Shown in pieces: positions 19,113 through 26,751 of a stretch of DNA of 64,000 bases. Every line of letters starts with the position of its first letter. The first letter of the stretch is position 1. This DNA comes from Lachnospiraceae bacterium (GTDB lineage: Bacteria; Bacillota; Clostridia; Lachnospirales; Lachnospiraceae), in contig JAFXCD010000045.1 in assembly GCA_017521605.1 (NCBI GenBank), positions 273,256-337,255 on the forward strand, read 5' to 3'. The position numbers were made by a program, and so were the translations under genes. The notes beneath the pieces are model-generated. The model worked only from the letters and a program-made list of their open reading frames with translations, had not been told where the DNA came from and searched no databases.

Positions 19113-19466
19113 ATGAACGAAAAATCATTGAATATGGCCAAATTGGCAATAGCTGCTTTAGAAGATAAGAAAGCTGAAGATATAAAGATTATTGATATTA
19201 GTGAAGTTTCTGTACTCGCTGATTATTTCATCATAGCAGGCGGTAATAATCATAGCCAGATACAGGCTTTATGCAACAATGTAGAAGAGAAACTTGGAAA
19301 AGCAGGATATTCTGTAAAGCAGGTTGAAGGTTATGACACTGCAAACTGGATCTTAATGGATTTCGGTGATGTGATAATCCATATTTTTGATAAAGAAAAC
19401 CGCCTACTATATGATTTAGAAAGAATCTGGCGTGATGGAAAGTTGATTGAGAAAGAAAATTTCTAA
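19113..19466 (+). CDS. rsfS: Ribosomal silencing factor RsfS
   Basis: 117-aa protein that binds L14 and blocks subunit joining under starvation. Typical motifs are DISEVSVLADYFIIAGGNNHSQIQAL (about 27) and GYDTANWILMDFGDVIIHIF (about 77). ATG start with AAGGAG. Last gene of the obg-yhbY-nadD-yqeK-rsfS run. Confidence 0.95.
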   Translation: MNEKSLNMAKLAIAALEDKKAEDIKIIDISEVSVLADYFIIAGGNNHSQIQALCNNVEEKLGKAGYSVKQVEGYDTANWILMDFGDVIIHIFDKENRLLYDLERIWRDGKLIEKENF

Positions 19467-19842
19467 TGCTGAAACATCTAATACGTTAAAAGCAGTATAT
19501 GCTCTCCAGAATATTCTTGCAGTTTGTGATATTAGTGTTCTTAGAGTTGTAACCGTTATTGTTGATGCAGATACAAAGGATGCTTATATAGTAAATAGTT
19601 ATTTTGTTACTTTAGATATCGAAACGATAAACAAAATTGACAAATAAGAAGCAATAGAAATCACAAAGAAAGAATACAAAGTTAATAATATACAAAAAGC
19701 AGATTTCGTAATATATAATGATTCTTTTAAGGGAAATGTTTTAGTCTGGTATATTGAAACGGATAGTTTTGAGGCTCCGTCTTTATATATGGATGCAAAT
19801 ACCGGTAATATTTTATATGTTGATGCACCCATTATAGACTAA
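19467..19842 (+). pseudogene. Decayed PepSY-like domain gene
   Basis: After rsfS a continuous frame resembles a secreted PepSY-like protein (VIVDADTKDAYIVNSYFVTLDIETINK ... VWYIETDSFEAPSLYMDANTGNILYVDAP). It is interrupted by an in-frame TAA at 19645-19647 and has no start codon with a ribosome site or signal peptide. The second half repeats the DA-T-G-I/A-YxVD-type theme. The frame also runs on upstream into the end of rsfS. I read it as a remnant of a larger gene whose 5' part is gone. Confidence 0.6.
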
Positions 19843-19848
19843 AATAAT

Positions 19849-19880
19849 GTAAAAAGAGGAGCTAAGGCTCCTCTTTTTAC
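19849..19880. terminator. Bidirectional terminator
   Basis: Perfect inverted repeat GTAAAAAGAGGAGC-TAAG-GCTCCTCTTTTTAC between convergent units (rsfS/pseudogene on +, DUF378 on -). A T tract is present on both strands. Confidence 0.9.
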
Positions 19881-20089
19881 ATAGATTCAACTCGGTCATT
19901 ATTCATATAAAAAGTAATAAGATATAAACCACTTAATCCCACAAGCGCATATACTATTCTGGATAACCATGACATATCTCCAAAAATAAATGCCACTAAA
20001 TCAAAGCGGAATAACCCAATTAATCCCCAATTTACAGCACCAATAATTGCTATTGTAAGTGCTGTGTAATCAATATATTTATTACCCAT
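19877..20089 (-). CDS. DUF378-family small membrane protein
   Basis: 70-aa protein with two membrane helices and the family signature AIIGAVNWGLIGLFRFDLVAFIFG (about 15-38). ATG with GGAGG in front. Function unknown. Standing alone between lexA and a terminator. Confidence 0.88.
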   Translation of the reverse strand: MGNKYIDYTALTIAIIGAVNWGLIGLFRFDLVAFIFGDMSWLSRIVYALVGLSGLYLITFYMNNDRVESM

Positions 20090-20172
20090 GATTTACCTCC
20101 AATCTCTATAAAAGCTTTTGAAATCAATAATAGTATAACCATGGTATAATCAAATATTCATTATGTACAAAA

Positions 20173-20790
20173 TTAACGATAGAATCGAAAAACACCGAAT
20201 ACTTTTCCAACAATCGTACAATCATCTACAATAATTGGATCCATCTCATCATTTTCCGGTTGCAAACGAATATGTCCATTTTCTTTATAAAAAGTTTTTA
20301 CAGTAGCACCATCTTCAATCATTGCAACAACCATATCACCATTATTGGCAGTTGAACAGCTATTTACAAAAATACGATCGCCACTGAAAATACCGGCATT
20401 AATCATAGAATCACCACGTACCTTAAGTATAAATGATTCTCCTTTTGGTACCATATCTGCAGGAACAGGGAAGTAATCTTCGATATTTTCTTCAGCAAGA
20501 ATAGGCTGACCTGCTGCAACGTTTCCAATAACAGGTAAGCTTACCATTTCTGTACGAACAATCTGAAAACTATCATCACAGATTTCGATAGCACGAGGTT
20601 TGGTAGGGTCGCGCTTAATATATCCGTTTTTTTCTAATGTTTCAAGATGAGAATGTACGGAAGAAGTTGACTTTAAATTAACTGTTTCACCAATCTCTCG
20701 AACAGTTGGGGGATACCCCTTCTTTAATATTTCATCCTTTATATAATCAAGAATCTGCTGCTGTTTTGCTGTAATTTTACCATAAGCCAT
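20173..20790 (-). CDS. lexA: LexA, SOS repressor
   Basis: 205-aa autoproteolytic repressor of the DNA-damage regulon. An N-terminal winged helix ([11 protein letters not shown] ... [25 protein letters not shown]) is followed by the S24 domain. The cleavage site Ala-Gly is in VAAGQPI (about 91), the catalytic Ser in [11 protein letters not shown] (about 129) and Lys in GATVKTFY (about 166). ATG 20790 is chosen because GGAGG lies just upstream; the open frame extends further but without a ribosome site. Divergent from a yneA-like gene. Confidence 0.97.
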   Translation of the reverse strand: MAYGKITAKQQQILDYIKDEILKKGYPPTVREIGETVNLKSTSSVHSHLETLEKNGYIKRDPTKPRAIEICDDSFQIVRTEMVSLPVIGNVAAGQPILAEENIEDYFPVPADMVPKGESFILKVRGDSMINAGIFSGDRIFVNSCSTANNGDMVVAMIEDGATVKTFYKENGHIRLQPENDEMDPIIVDDCTIVGKVFGVFRFYR

Positions 20791-20836
20791 ATGATTTATA
20801 CCTCCATAAACTACGAATTTATATCTATACAAACCA

Positions 20837-20865
20837 AGTATATCATATAAAAATCAAAAAAGCAA
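20837..20865 (-). promoter_or_regulatory. lexA promoter
   Basis: On the minus strand TTGCTT (20860-20865), 17-bp spacer, TATACT (20837-20842) with extended TG. An SOS half-site (CGAACATAT on the minus strand, about 20880-20889) is just upstream of the -35. Confidence 0.7.
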
Positions 20866-20897
20866 ACATATATTCCAAAAATATGTTCGATTTTGTA

Positions 20898-20962
20898 TTG
20901 ACAAACGAATGTTTGTTCTATATAATAGCATTAACAAGAACAAATGTTCCGAACAATTATTC
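20898..20962 (+). promoter_or_regulatory. SOS promoter with three LexA-type operators
   Basis: Consensus promoter TTGACA (20898-20903), 17-bp spacer, TATAAT (20921-20926). LexA-box-like sites are GAATGTTTGTTC in the spacer (20907-20918), the perfect GAACAAATGTTC (20938-20949) and GAACAATTATTC (20951-20962). Consensus for Gram-positive boxes is GAAC-N4-GTTC. Confidence 0.85.
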
Positions 20963-20978
20963 GAACTAGGAGGTTTTT

Positions 20979-21359
20979 ATGAATATATCTATTTATCCTA
21001 TGACAAAAAGAGAATTATTAATATATAAGAAGCAATTACAGCATAAAAAAATTTTAAGAAGACGGATTGCTATTTGCACACTAAGCTTATTACTGATTTT
21101 TTTGTTCGTTCTAAGTTTTAATAATATGGTCCAGGCAACTGAAGAACTTCCCGAAACTACATATAAGTATTTTACATACTACACTGTTGATAAAGGCGAT
21201 ACTTTATGGAGTATGGCAGAAGAGTATATTGACTATGAATTTTATGATAGTATTCATGAATATGTTGAAGAAGTAAAAGAGATAAATCATATGTGTAATG
21301 ATATCATTCTTGTAGGAGAAACAATTGTTATACCATACTTTTCAAATATATATCAATAA
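20979..21359 (+). CDS. YneA-like LysM protein, probable SOS cell-division inhibitor
   Basis: 126-aa protein with an N-terminal cytoplasmic stretch, one membrane segment (about 31-47) and a C-terminal LysM domain (about 67-120; YTVDKGDTLWSMAEEYI ... ILVGETIVIPYF). This is the layout of Bacillus YneA, which delays division during the SOS response. It is divergent from lexA exactly as yneA is, and has LexA boxes over its promoter. AGGAGG before ATG 20979. Confidence 0.85.
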   Translation: MNISIYPMTKRELLIYKKQLQHKKILRRRIAICTLSLLLIFLFVLSFNNMVQATEELPETTYKYFTYYTVDKGDTLWSMAEEYIDYEFYDSIHEYVEEVKEINHMCNDIILVGETIVIPYFSNIYQ

Positions 21360-21361
21360 CA

Positions 21362-21397
21362 AAGAAGAACCCGTAAGATTCCTTCGGGTCCTTTTTA
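21362..21397. terminator. Terminator between convergent genes
   Basis: GAACCCG...CGGGTCC stem with T run on the plus strand, lying between the yneA-like gene and the convergent recombinase gene. Confidence 0.65.
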
Positions 21398-21401
21398 ATC
21401 A

Positions 21402-22460
21402 TTATTTTTCACGTAACTTCACTTTATTGGCCGCCATTCTTCGGTGCATATCTGCCTGAGCTGCATAGTGCTTACGGGTTGTATTTACATCATTATGTCC
21501 TAACACATCTGCAACCAGGTAAATATCTTCTGTTTCCTGATATAATGATGTACCATAAGTACTTCTTAGTTTGTGAGGTGTGATTTTCTTTAAAGTGGTA
21601 ACTTTTGAAGCATACTTTTTTACTAGATTTTCCACTGAACGCACAGCGATTCTACGATTTTGCAATGAAAGAAATAAAGCATTTTCATGACCTTCCTGCG
21701 GAACAATATATTCACGTTCTTCAAAATAATCTAACAATGCGATTTCAACTTCTTCACCAAAATATACTACCGCTTCCTTTCCACCTTTTCTTAAGATTCG
21801 AATACCATTAACTTCAAAATCCACATCATTTAGGTCTAACCCTACGCATTCAGACACTCGTATTCCTGTCCCAAGCAGGAGAGTAAGAAGTGCCAAATCC
21901 CGTGTTTTCGTTTTTTCATGGAACTGTGCTTCCTTCTTTGTTAATTTATCACCATTTTCTACCAAATCCAGTAATGTGGCAACTTCATTTGGCTCTAAGC
22001 GTATAATATCATGCTCATGTTGTTTCGGTACCGGTACCAGAGAAGCCGGATTAGTTTTTATCTTTTCGTTTTCATAAAAATATTTATAGAAGCTTCTTAA
22101 TGATGAAATTTTACGTTTTTTACCTCGTTCTTCATTTGTTATTTCCTTACCATCCTTAGAATAGTAGCTCATAAAGTCCAGATATTCCAAAATATCATCC
22201 CTGGTAATCTGATCTAATAGTTCTATATTATAATCTGTTATTGGCTGTTTGGCACATATTGGATTATTTTCATGCAAAAATTCAAAAAAAATGCGCAGAT
22301 CATACGCATAAGCCAGTCTGGTACGTGTTGAAGTATATTCTGTAATTCCTCTAATATAATCCTTACAAAAAAGAGGGAGAGTATCCAAAATATCTCTTAA
22401 ACGAACTATATTATTCCTATTTTGTTCTTCATGATAACTCAACTGTTTATTTGTTGCCAA
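21402..22460 (-). CDS. Tyrosine recombinase, XerS-like
   Basis: 352-aa integrase-family recombinase. The N-terminal SAM-like core-binding domain is about 15-150. Catalytic residues are Arg in LGTGIRVSECVGLDL (about 206), Lys in RKGGKE, His/Arg in TPHKLRSTYG (about 300), His in LGHNDVNTTRKHYA and its Tyr. Size and motifs resemble the single Xer recombinase XerS. Conserved neighbours (lexA, ttcA) and the absence of phage or ICE genes point to a chromosomal dimer-resolution role rather than a mobile element. TTG start at 22460, overlapping ttcA. Confidence 0.82.
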   Translation of the reverse strand: MATNKQLSYHEEQNRNNIVRLRDILDTLPLFCKDYIRGITEYTSTRTRLAYAYDLRIFFEFLHENNPICAKQPITDYNIELLDQITRDDILEYLDFMSYYSKDGKEITNEERGKKRKISSLRSFYKYFYENEKIKTNPASLVPVPKQHEHDIIRLEPNEVATLLDLVENGDKLTKKEAQFHEKTKTRDLALLTLLLGTGIRVSECVGLDLNDVDFEVNGIRILRKGGKEAVVYFGEEVEIALLDYFEEREYIVPQEGHENALFLSLQNRRIAVRSVENLVKKYASKVTTLKKITPHKLRSTYGTSLYQETEDIYLVADVLGHNDVNTTRKHYAAQADMHRRMAANKVKLREK

Positions 22461-23178
22461 AATATTCGGTCCATCCTTTCAAATTGCCTGTTTGAATAGC
22501 AGTAAACATTCTTTCTTTAACACCCGGATTCTCCAGATTTAATTTCCGGAGTAATTGCTTTATATATTCCCTTTTAGTATTACCATCAGCAGGGCAGGGA
22601 CTTTTAACTATAGGTACATCATATTTATTTATAAAACCAATCACATCTGCTTCATTCATATACATTAAAGGCCGAATAACCGTTAAATTCATTCTATCTA
22701 AATAGGTTACAGGAGAGAATGTATGAAAACGTCCTTCAAAAATCAATGACATTAACATTGTTTCTACTACATCATCTTTATGATGAGCATATGCCACCTT
22801 ATTACATCCTGCTGATTTAATTGCATCATTTAATGCGCCTTTACGCATTTTGGCACAAAGTGAACAAGGATTACTTTCTTTTCGGTCTTCAAATATAATC
22901 TTAGCAATCTCCGTAGAAACAATAGTATATTCAACCTGCAATTCTTCACATATTTCTTTAATCTTGTCCAAATTAAGATTTTGAAAACCCAAATCCACAG
23001 TCACAGCTTGAATTTCAAATCTCTTAGGATAAAAACGTTTTAATCCGTGCAAAGCATAAAGCATTGTCAACGAATCTTTGCCACCGGATATGCCTATAGC
23101 AATTTTATCGCCTTCTTCAATCATATGATAATCGTCAACTGCACGACGAACATAGCTCATTACCTGTTGTAGTTTCAT
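22447..23178 (-). CDS. TtcA-family tRNA thiolation protein
   Basis: 243-aa PP-loop ATPase. SGGKDSLTMLYALH (about 30) is the ATP pyrophosphatase loop; the CSLCAKMR motif (about 107) supplies cysteines for the Fe-S or sulfur chemistry used to make 2-thiocytidine at tRNA position 32. YAHHKDDVVETMLMSLIFEGR is a second family block. ATG 23178 with GAGGTAAGG upstream. Exact tRNA position not verifiable here. Confidence 0.86.
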   Translation of the reverse strand: MKLQQVMSYVRRAVDDYHMIEEGDKIAIGISGGKDSLTMLYALHGLKRFYPKRFEIQAVTVDLGFQNLNLDKIKEICEELQVEYTIVSTEIAKIIFEDRKESNPCSLCAKMRKGALNDAIKSAGCNKVAYAHHKDDVVETMLMSLIFEGRFHTFSPVTYLDRMNLTVIRPLMYMNEADVIGFINKYDVPIVKSPCPADGNTKREYIKQLLRKLNLENPGVKERMFTAIQTGNLKGWTEYFGNK

Positions 23179-23242
23179 ACCTTACCTCTTTTTACTTTAT
23201 AATATTATTATAAACCCTATTATTTTCAAACGCAATGCAAGT

Positions 23243-23302
23243 CCAATATATTAATTCTTTTTTTGTAAAAAAATTAATCAAAAATTAACCAAAATGGACT
23301 TG
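23243..23302. repeat. Inverted repeat upstream of AI-2E transporter
   Basis: CAAGTCCA and TGGACTTG flank an A/T-rich, partly self-complementary core (ATTAATT...AATTAAT). It overlaps the -35 (TTGTTA, 23300-23305) of the promoter of the downstream gene (TATGAT at 23323-23328, 17-bp spacer). It may be an operator or a terminator for neither gene. Confidence 0.4.
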
Positions 23303-23372
23303 TTATATGTATTTATTGAGTGTATGATATTCTTATAGTTTTACAATTATAATAAAGTGAGGGTACGTAAAT

Positions 23373-24836
23373 ATGAAAATACGCTGGAACAATCGTTATG
23401 TAAAATGGAGTTGTACCATAATAATTACATTTTGCATTTGTTTATTATTTTTCTATCTTTTGTTTTTTGGCAATAATATAAAACTTGCTTTCAGCAATGC
23501 ATATAAAGTCTTAATGCCAATACTTTTTGGTTGTATTATGGCCTATCTATTAACACCTACCATCAACTGGTTAGAAAAGCGTATCTTAAATCCCATTTTG
23601 CAAAAAATCAAAATAAAGAAAAAGGATAAATTGAAACCATACATCCGAGCTATTAGTATCATTCTAACATCTCTTTTATATTATTTTATAATCAGAATGA
23701 TAATTACAATGTTATTATCTCAGATTGTTCCCAGTTTACAGAATTTACTAAATAATTTTGATAATTACTGGTTTAATTTTCAGATTTGGATAAAAGAGCT
23801 ACTAACTAAGCGTCCTGAATGGTTAGATACAATATTTGCTAATAATCCTAAGATAGAAGAGCAGATTCTTTCTGTTATAAGCAACTATTCAAATGAGCTT
23901 ACCGGATATTTAGATAAAGCATTAGTTTTATTATCAAAATCCGGCGAATTATTAAAGACTGTTTCCGTAAGTATCTTTAATGTAGTTAAGGTATTATGGA
24001 ATTTTGTTTTAGGTTTTATCATAGCAATATATTTATTAGCAAATAAAGAACGTTATTCTAATCAGGCTAAAAAGATCATTTACGCTTTTTGGGAGAGAGA
24101 TAAGGCAAATATATTAATTAATAATTTTCGTTTTGCACACAATACTTTTATTGGCTTTATCATCGGAAAAGTTATTGACTCTATTATAATAGGTTGCTTA
24201 TGCTTCTGTGGTACTTCATTAATGAACACTCCTTATGCAGCACTAGTAAGTGTTGTTATAGGTGTAACAAACGTAATTCCGTTTTTTGGACCATTTTTAG
24301 GTGCTATACCTTGTTTGATTTTAATTATTGTCGTAGATCCTACACATCCGTTGAATTTTGTGTATTTTGCCATATTTATCCTTTTCCTGCAACAATTGGA
24401 TGGTAATTTCATAGGTCCTAAGATATTAGGTGATTCGACTGGTTTATCCAGCTTCTGGGTTATTTTTGCAATCACATTATTTGGTGGAGTAATGGGTATA
24501 CCAGGCATGATAATTGGTGTGCCAGTATTTGCAATTATTTATGCTGCCATAAAATCTCATGTTAATGAACGTCTTTATAAAAAGGAATTTAAAACTCATA
24601 CAGAAGATTATCATAATATTGAATGTATTGATAATGATGGATATCATTATTATGACTTTACAGAAACGCGTACTGATAAGAATTTTCATTCAGGAAGTAA
24701 ATACATCAGCAATATAGAAGAGTGGAATTATCGTTATAACGTTCGCAACAATCATGAGACTATAATAGATTCTGATAAAGATGCTTTAGACAAAACAACC
24801 GATATTAAAATTGAAACTACAAAGAGAGAAGATTAA
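23373..24836 (+). CDS. AI-2E family transporter (YdiK/TqsA-like permease)
   Basis: 487-aa polytopic membrane protein with the family blocks VLMPILFGCIMAYLLTP (near 40), IGFIIGKVIDSIIIG (about 258), VTNVIPFFGPFLGAIP (about 300) and a hydrophilic C-terminal tail of about 90 aa. Family members export diverse small solutes; substrate cannot be inferred. Ends 7 bp before dtd. Confidence 0.88.
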   Translation: MKIRWNNRYVKWSCTIIITFCICLLFFYLLFFGNNIKLAFSNAYKVLMPILFGCIMAYLLTPTINWLEKRILNPILQKIKIKKKDKLKPYIRAISIILTSLLYYFIIRMIITMLLSQIVPSLQNLLNNFDNYWFNFQIWIKELLTKRPEWLDTIFANNPKIEEQILSVISNYSNELTGYLDKALVLLSKSGELLKTVSVSIFNVVKVLWNFVLGFIIAIYLLANKERYSNQAKKIIYAFWERDKANILINNFRFAHNTFIGFIIGKVIDSIIIGCLCFCGTSLMNTPYAALVSVVIGVTNVIPFFGPFLGAIPCLILIIVVDPTHPLNFVYFAIFILFLQQLDGNFIGPKILGDSTGLSSFWVIFAITLFGGVMGIPGMIIGVPVFAIIYAAIKSHVNERLYKKEFKTHTEDYHNIECIDNDGYHYYDFTETRTDKNFHSGSKYISNIEEWNYRYNVRNNHETIIDSDKDALDKTTDIKIETTKRED

Positions 24837-24843
24837 TTAATTT

Positions 24844-25293
24844 ATGAAATTTGTAATACAACGTGTCCAACATGCCAGTGTTAAAGTAGATGGGCAAATA
24901 ATTGGTTCAATTAATAAGGGACTATTGGTTTTCATTGGAGTTACACATACTGATACAAAAATGGTTGCGGATAAAATGATTAAAAAATTAGTAAACATGC
25001 GTATCTTCAAAGATGAAAATAATAAAACAAACTTAGCTTTACATGATGTAAATGGACAACTATTATTAATTTCTCAATTTACATTATATGCTGATTGCAA
25101 AAAAGGTAATAGACCTTCATTTGTAAATGCCGGTTCTCCTGATATAGCAAATGATTTATATAAATATATTATTAAAAGCTGTAAGGAATATGTACCTGTA
25201 GTTGAAGAAGGTAGCTTTGGAGCAGATATGAAAATAGAGTTACTAAATGATGGACCTTTTACAGTCATTCTTGATTCAGATGATTTATATTAA
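24844..25293 (+). CDS. dtd: D-aminoacyl-tRNA deacylase
   Basis: 149-aa proofreading enzyme that removes D-amino acids (and Gly) from tRNA. Standard start MKFVIQRVQHASVKVDG, catalytic-loop SQFTLYAD (about 78) and the cross-subunit Gly-Pro motif NDGPFTVILDSD (about 136). Its 3' end faces the 76-aa gene beyond the transposon, with which it would be convergent at the empty site. Confidence 0.95.
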   Translation: MKFVIQRVQHASVKVDGQIIGSINKGLLVFIGVTHTDTKMVADKMIKKLVNMRIFKDENNKTNLALHDVNGQLLLISQFTLYADCKKGNRPSFVNAGSPDIANDLYKYIIKSCKEYVPVVEEGSFGADMKIELLNDGPFTVILDSDDLY

Positions 25294-25356
25294 TACAAAA
25301 TGACTTCTTTACATTGCTTTAAGAGATTTTATAGTCTTTTCTAATATAGAAGATTG

Positions 25357-25400
25357 CAACCAACTATTCGCAAAACACAAGTTTAACGAATAGTTGGTTG
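25357..25400. terminator. Hairpin after dtd (chromosomal flank of the transposon)
   Basis: Perfect 14-bp arms CAACCAACTATTCG (25357-25370) and CGAATAGTTGGTTG (25387-25400), then TATAATTT. It is probably the shared terminator of the convergent dtd and 76-aa genes before the insertion. It ends 22 bp before the target duplication. Confidence 0.6.
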
Positions 25401-25422
25401 TATAATTTATCCTCTCATACAT

Positions 25423-25427
25423 GTTAT
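25423..25427. repeat. Target site duplication GTTAT, left copy
   Basis: Same five bases as 31884-31888 on the other side of the element. Confidence 0.88.
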
Positions 25428-25475
25428 TGTACATTAGGAAAACTTTCAAAATGTTTTTGGTAAAACTTTCAAAAT
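25428..25475. repeat. Transposon left end with two TnsB-site-like repeats
   Basis: AAAACTTTCAAAAT at 25439-25452 and again at 25462-25475, in direct orientation. They are the best candidates for TnsB binding sites. Confidence 0.8.
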
Positions 25476-25613
25476 AATACCACTCACTTTATCTTCATAC
25501 ATTTCCATATATTGAATATAAATAAATCATAACAATGTTTATTCATAAAAACACCGCTGAAGACCGTGTTTCAGAAAAATTCAATAGAGAAAATCACAGC
25601 TAAAATATTATAA

Positions 25614-25647
25614 AAATAGTCTTGTAGCAAAAGCAACAAGACTATTT
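25614..25647 (-). terminator. Terminator of rpn gene
   Basis: AAATAGTCTTGT (25614-25625) and ACAAGACTATTT (25636-25647). On the minus strand it is followed by ATTTTTATAATATTTT. It starts 3 bp after the rpn stop. Confidence 0.82.
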
Positions 25648-25650
25648 CAA

Positions 25651-26433
25651 TTAAATCAACTGTAATAAATCAGATTCGGCTTCAGTGTACTCGTCTTCTG
25701 TGTAATCTAAATCCAAAATATCTTCTTTAGAATAACCCTTTTTAATCATTTTTACAATTTTTTCGACATTATTCTTCTTTACCTCAATATCAATATACTT
25801 TTGCATTACTTCACACACGATACGAACACCTCCTTCTGTTTCTTTCAGTCGTTTTACTTCCGATGACAATGCTGGAAATTTACTGTTTTTAACTTCCTTC
25901 TTAGTGAAACATGACATTAATTCTGCAATATCTGTTCCATCGTCAACTACAGTATTCACAAAAATTTCATGCAATCCGTCATCGATGATTTCCCCTGTCT
26001 CTCTTAGGACTTTCTCAACATGATATATTGTCTTATTTCCCTTTAAAAAGTCAAACTCGGAAATATAAACAATATAGAGTTCAAGTACATCCTCAAATGT
26101 TGTTCCAGGCTCCGAATCCTTTACCGTAATGCTAGAAGCATTGAATCGCGCTCTCTTTAAATGATTATCATTATCAGAACGCTGTACTTCAATATTTACT
26201 TTAGCACCACTTCCTAGTACACATAAAGCATCCAGCCTTACAGATCTACCGTACAGATTTCTCTCATCTGACTGCGTAACTACACTGGTAACAATCAGGT
26301 TTTCATCCTCCATAATAGTCCGCAACATCTCCTGACAAACTTCAACATTTTGAGCCAAGACCTCAAAAAAAACATCATCAATAGGTCTTAGGCCGCGTAC
26401 TTTCTCCTTTTTCTGCTGTTCTGTCAATCCCAT
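25651..26433 (-). CDS. Rpn-family PD-(D/E)XK nuclease (recombination-promoting nuclease/putative transposase), transposon cargo
   Basis: 260-aa member of the PD-(D/E)XK nuclease transposase family. N-terminal RPIDDVFFEVLAQNVEVCQEML, catalytic core RLDALCVLGSGAKVNIEVQR (D near residue 68, E-x-Q near 80-85), then the ERARFNASS-like stretch LKRARFNASSI. The charged C-terminus (KMIKKGYSKEDILDLDYTEDE) is typical of the clostridial branch. Related Rpn proteins cut DNA and promote RecA-independent recombination. ATG 26433 is preferred because AAGGAG lies 7 nt upstream. It lies inside the Tn7-like ends, downstream of tniQ, so it is cargo. Confidence 0.88.
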   Translation of the reverse strand: MGLTEQQKKEKVRGLRPIDDVFFEVLAQNVEVCQEMLRTIMEDENLIVTSVVTQSDERNLYGRSVRLDALCVLGSGAKVNIEVQRSDNDNHLKRARFNASSITVKDSEPGTTFEDVLELYIVYISEFDFLKGNKTIYHVEKVLRETGEIIDDGLHEIFVNTVVDDGTDIAELMSCFTKKEVKNSKFPALSSEVKRLKETEGGVRIVCEVMQKYIDIEVKKNNVEKIVKMIKKGYSKEDILDLDYTEDEYTEAESDLLQLI

Positions 26434-26751
26434 AATACAACTCCTTTCCCTGCATACGCAGTATAAAATATATTCATAAACAGGGAAAGTCTTTAAGGAC
26501 ATCCCTGATTACGTTCCAGGGACTATCCCTATTATCGGCAGATAAGACATCTGCCCTCCTTCCTTCACTCTCTCTTACGAAAGCTCTCTGCAGAATTACT
26601 TCTGCTACACTGTCGTACTGGAAATCCATTCACCAAAAAGGAGAAGAATACCCAGCAGACTCTTTAAATCATATATAGTATTTACATTATTATATTATCA
26701 TATTATATTAAAAGTTGCAATGATACTGGTAAAATATATATTTTCATATGT
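26434..26751. repeat. Hairpin-rich region between rpn and tniQ
   Basis: No gene is seen. Several short hairpins occur: CTTTCCCTG (26444-26452)/CAGGGAAAG (26481-26489); GGCAGAT (26537-26543)/ATCTGCC (26549-26555); GCAGAA-TTAC-TTCTGC (26590-26605). The part from 26606 to 26751 is increasingly AT-rich with no further structure. On the minus strand these would form the rpn leader. Confidence 0.5.

Noticed and set aside
19447-19647. Separate 66-codon gene overlapping the end of rsfS
   Set aside because: Its apparent start is inside rsfS with no ribosome site, and the frame continues past its stop as a PepSY-like sequence, so it is treated as part of a pseudogene.
21402-22460. Tyrosine recombinase considered as a prophage or ICE integrase
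   Set aside because: No phage, conjugation or attachment-site signals nearby. XerS-like motifs and conserved chromosomal neighbours argue for a housekeeping role.
25357-25400. 14-bp inverted repeat considered as a transposon end
   Set aside because: It lies outside the target duplication, has no counterpart at the right end and fits a terminator shared by the convergent dtd and 76-aa genes.
26434-26502. Longer start for the rpn gene at 26502
   Set aside because: The extra residues do not resemble the family and ATG 26433 has a well-placed AAGGAG.
26503-26751. Possible CRISPR array or guide RNA for the transposon
   Set aside because: The repeats are unrelated hairpins with no regular spacing and no repeated unit of CRISPR length.
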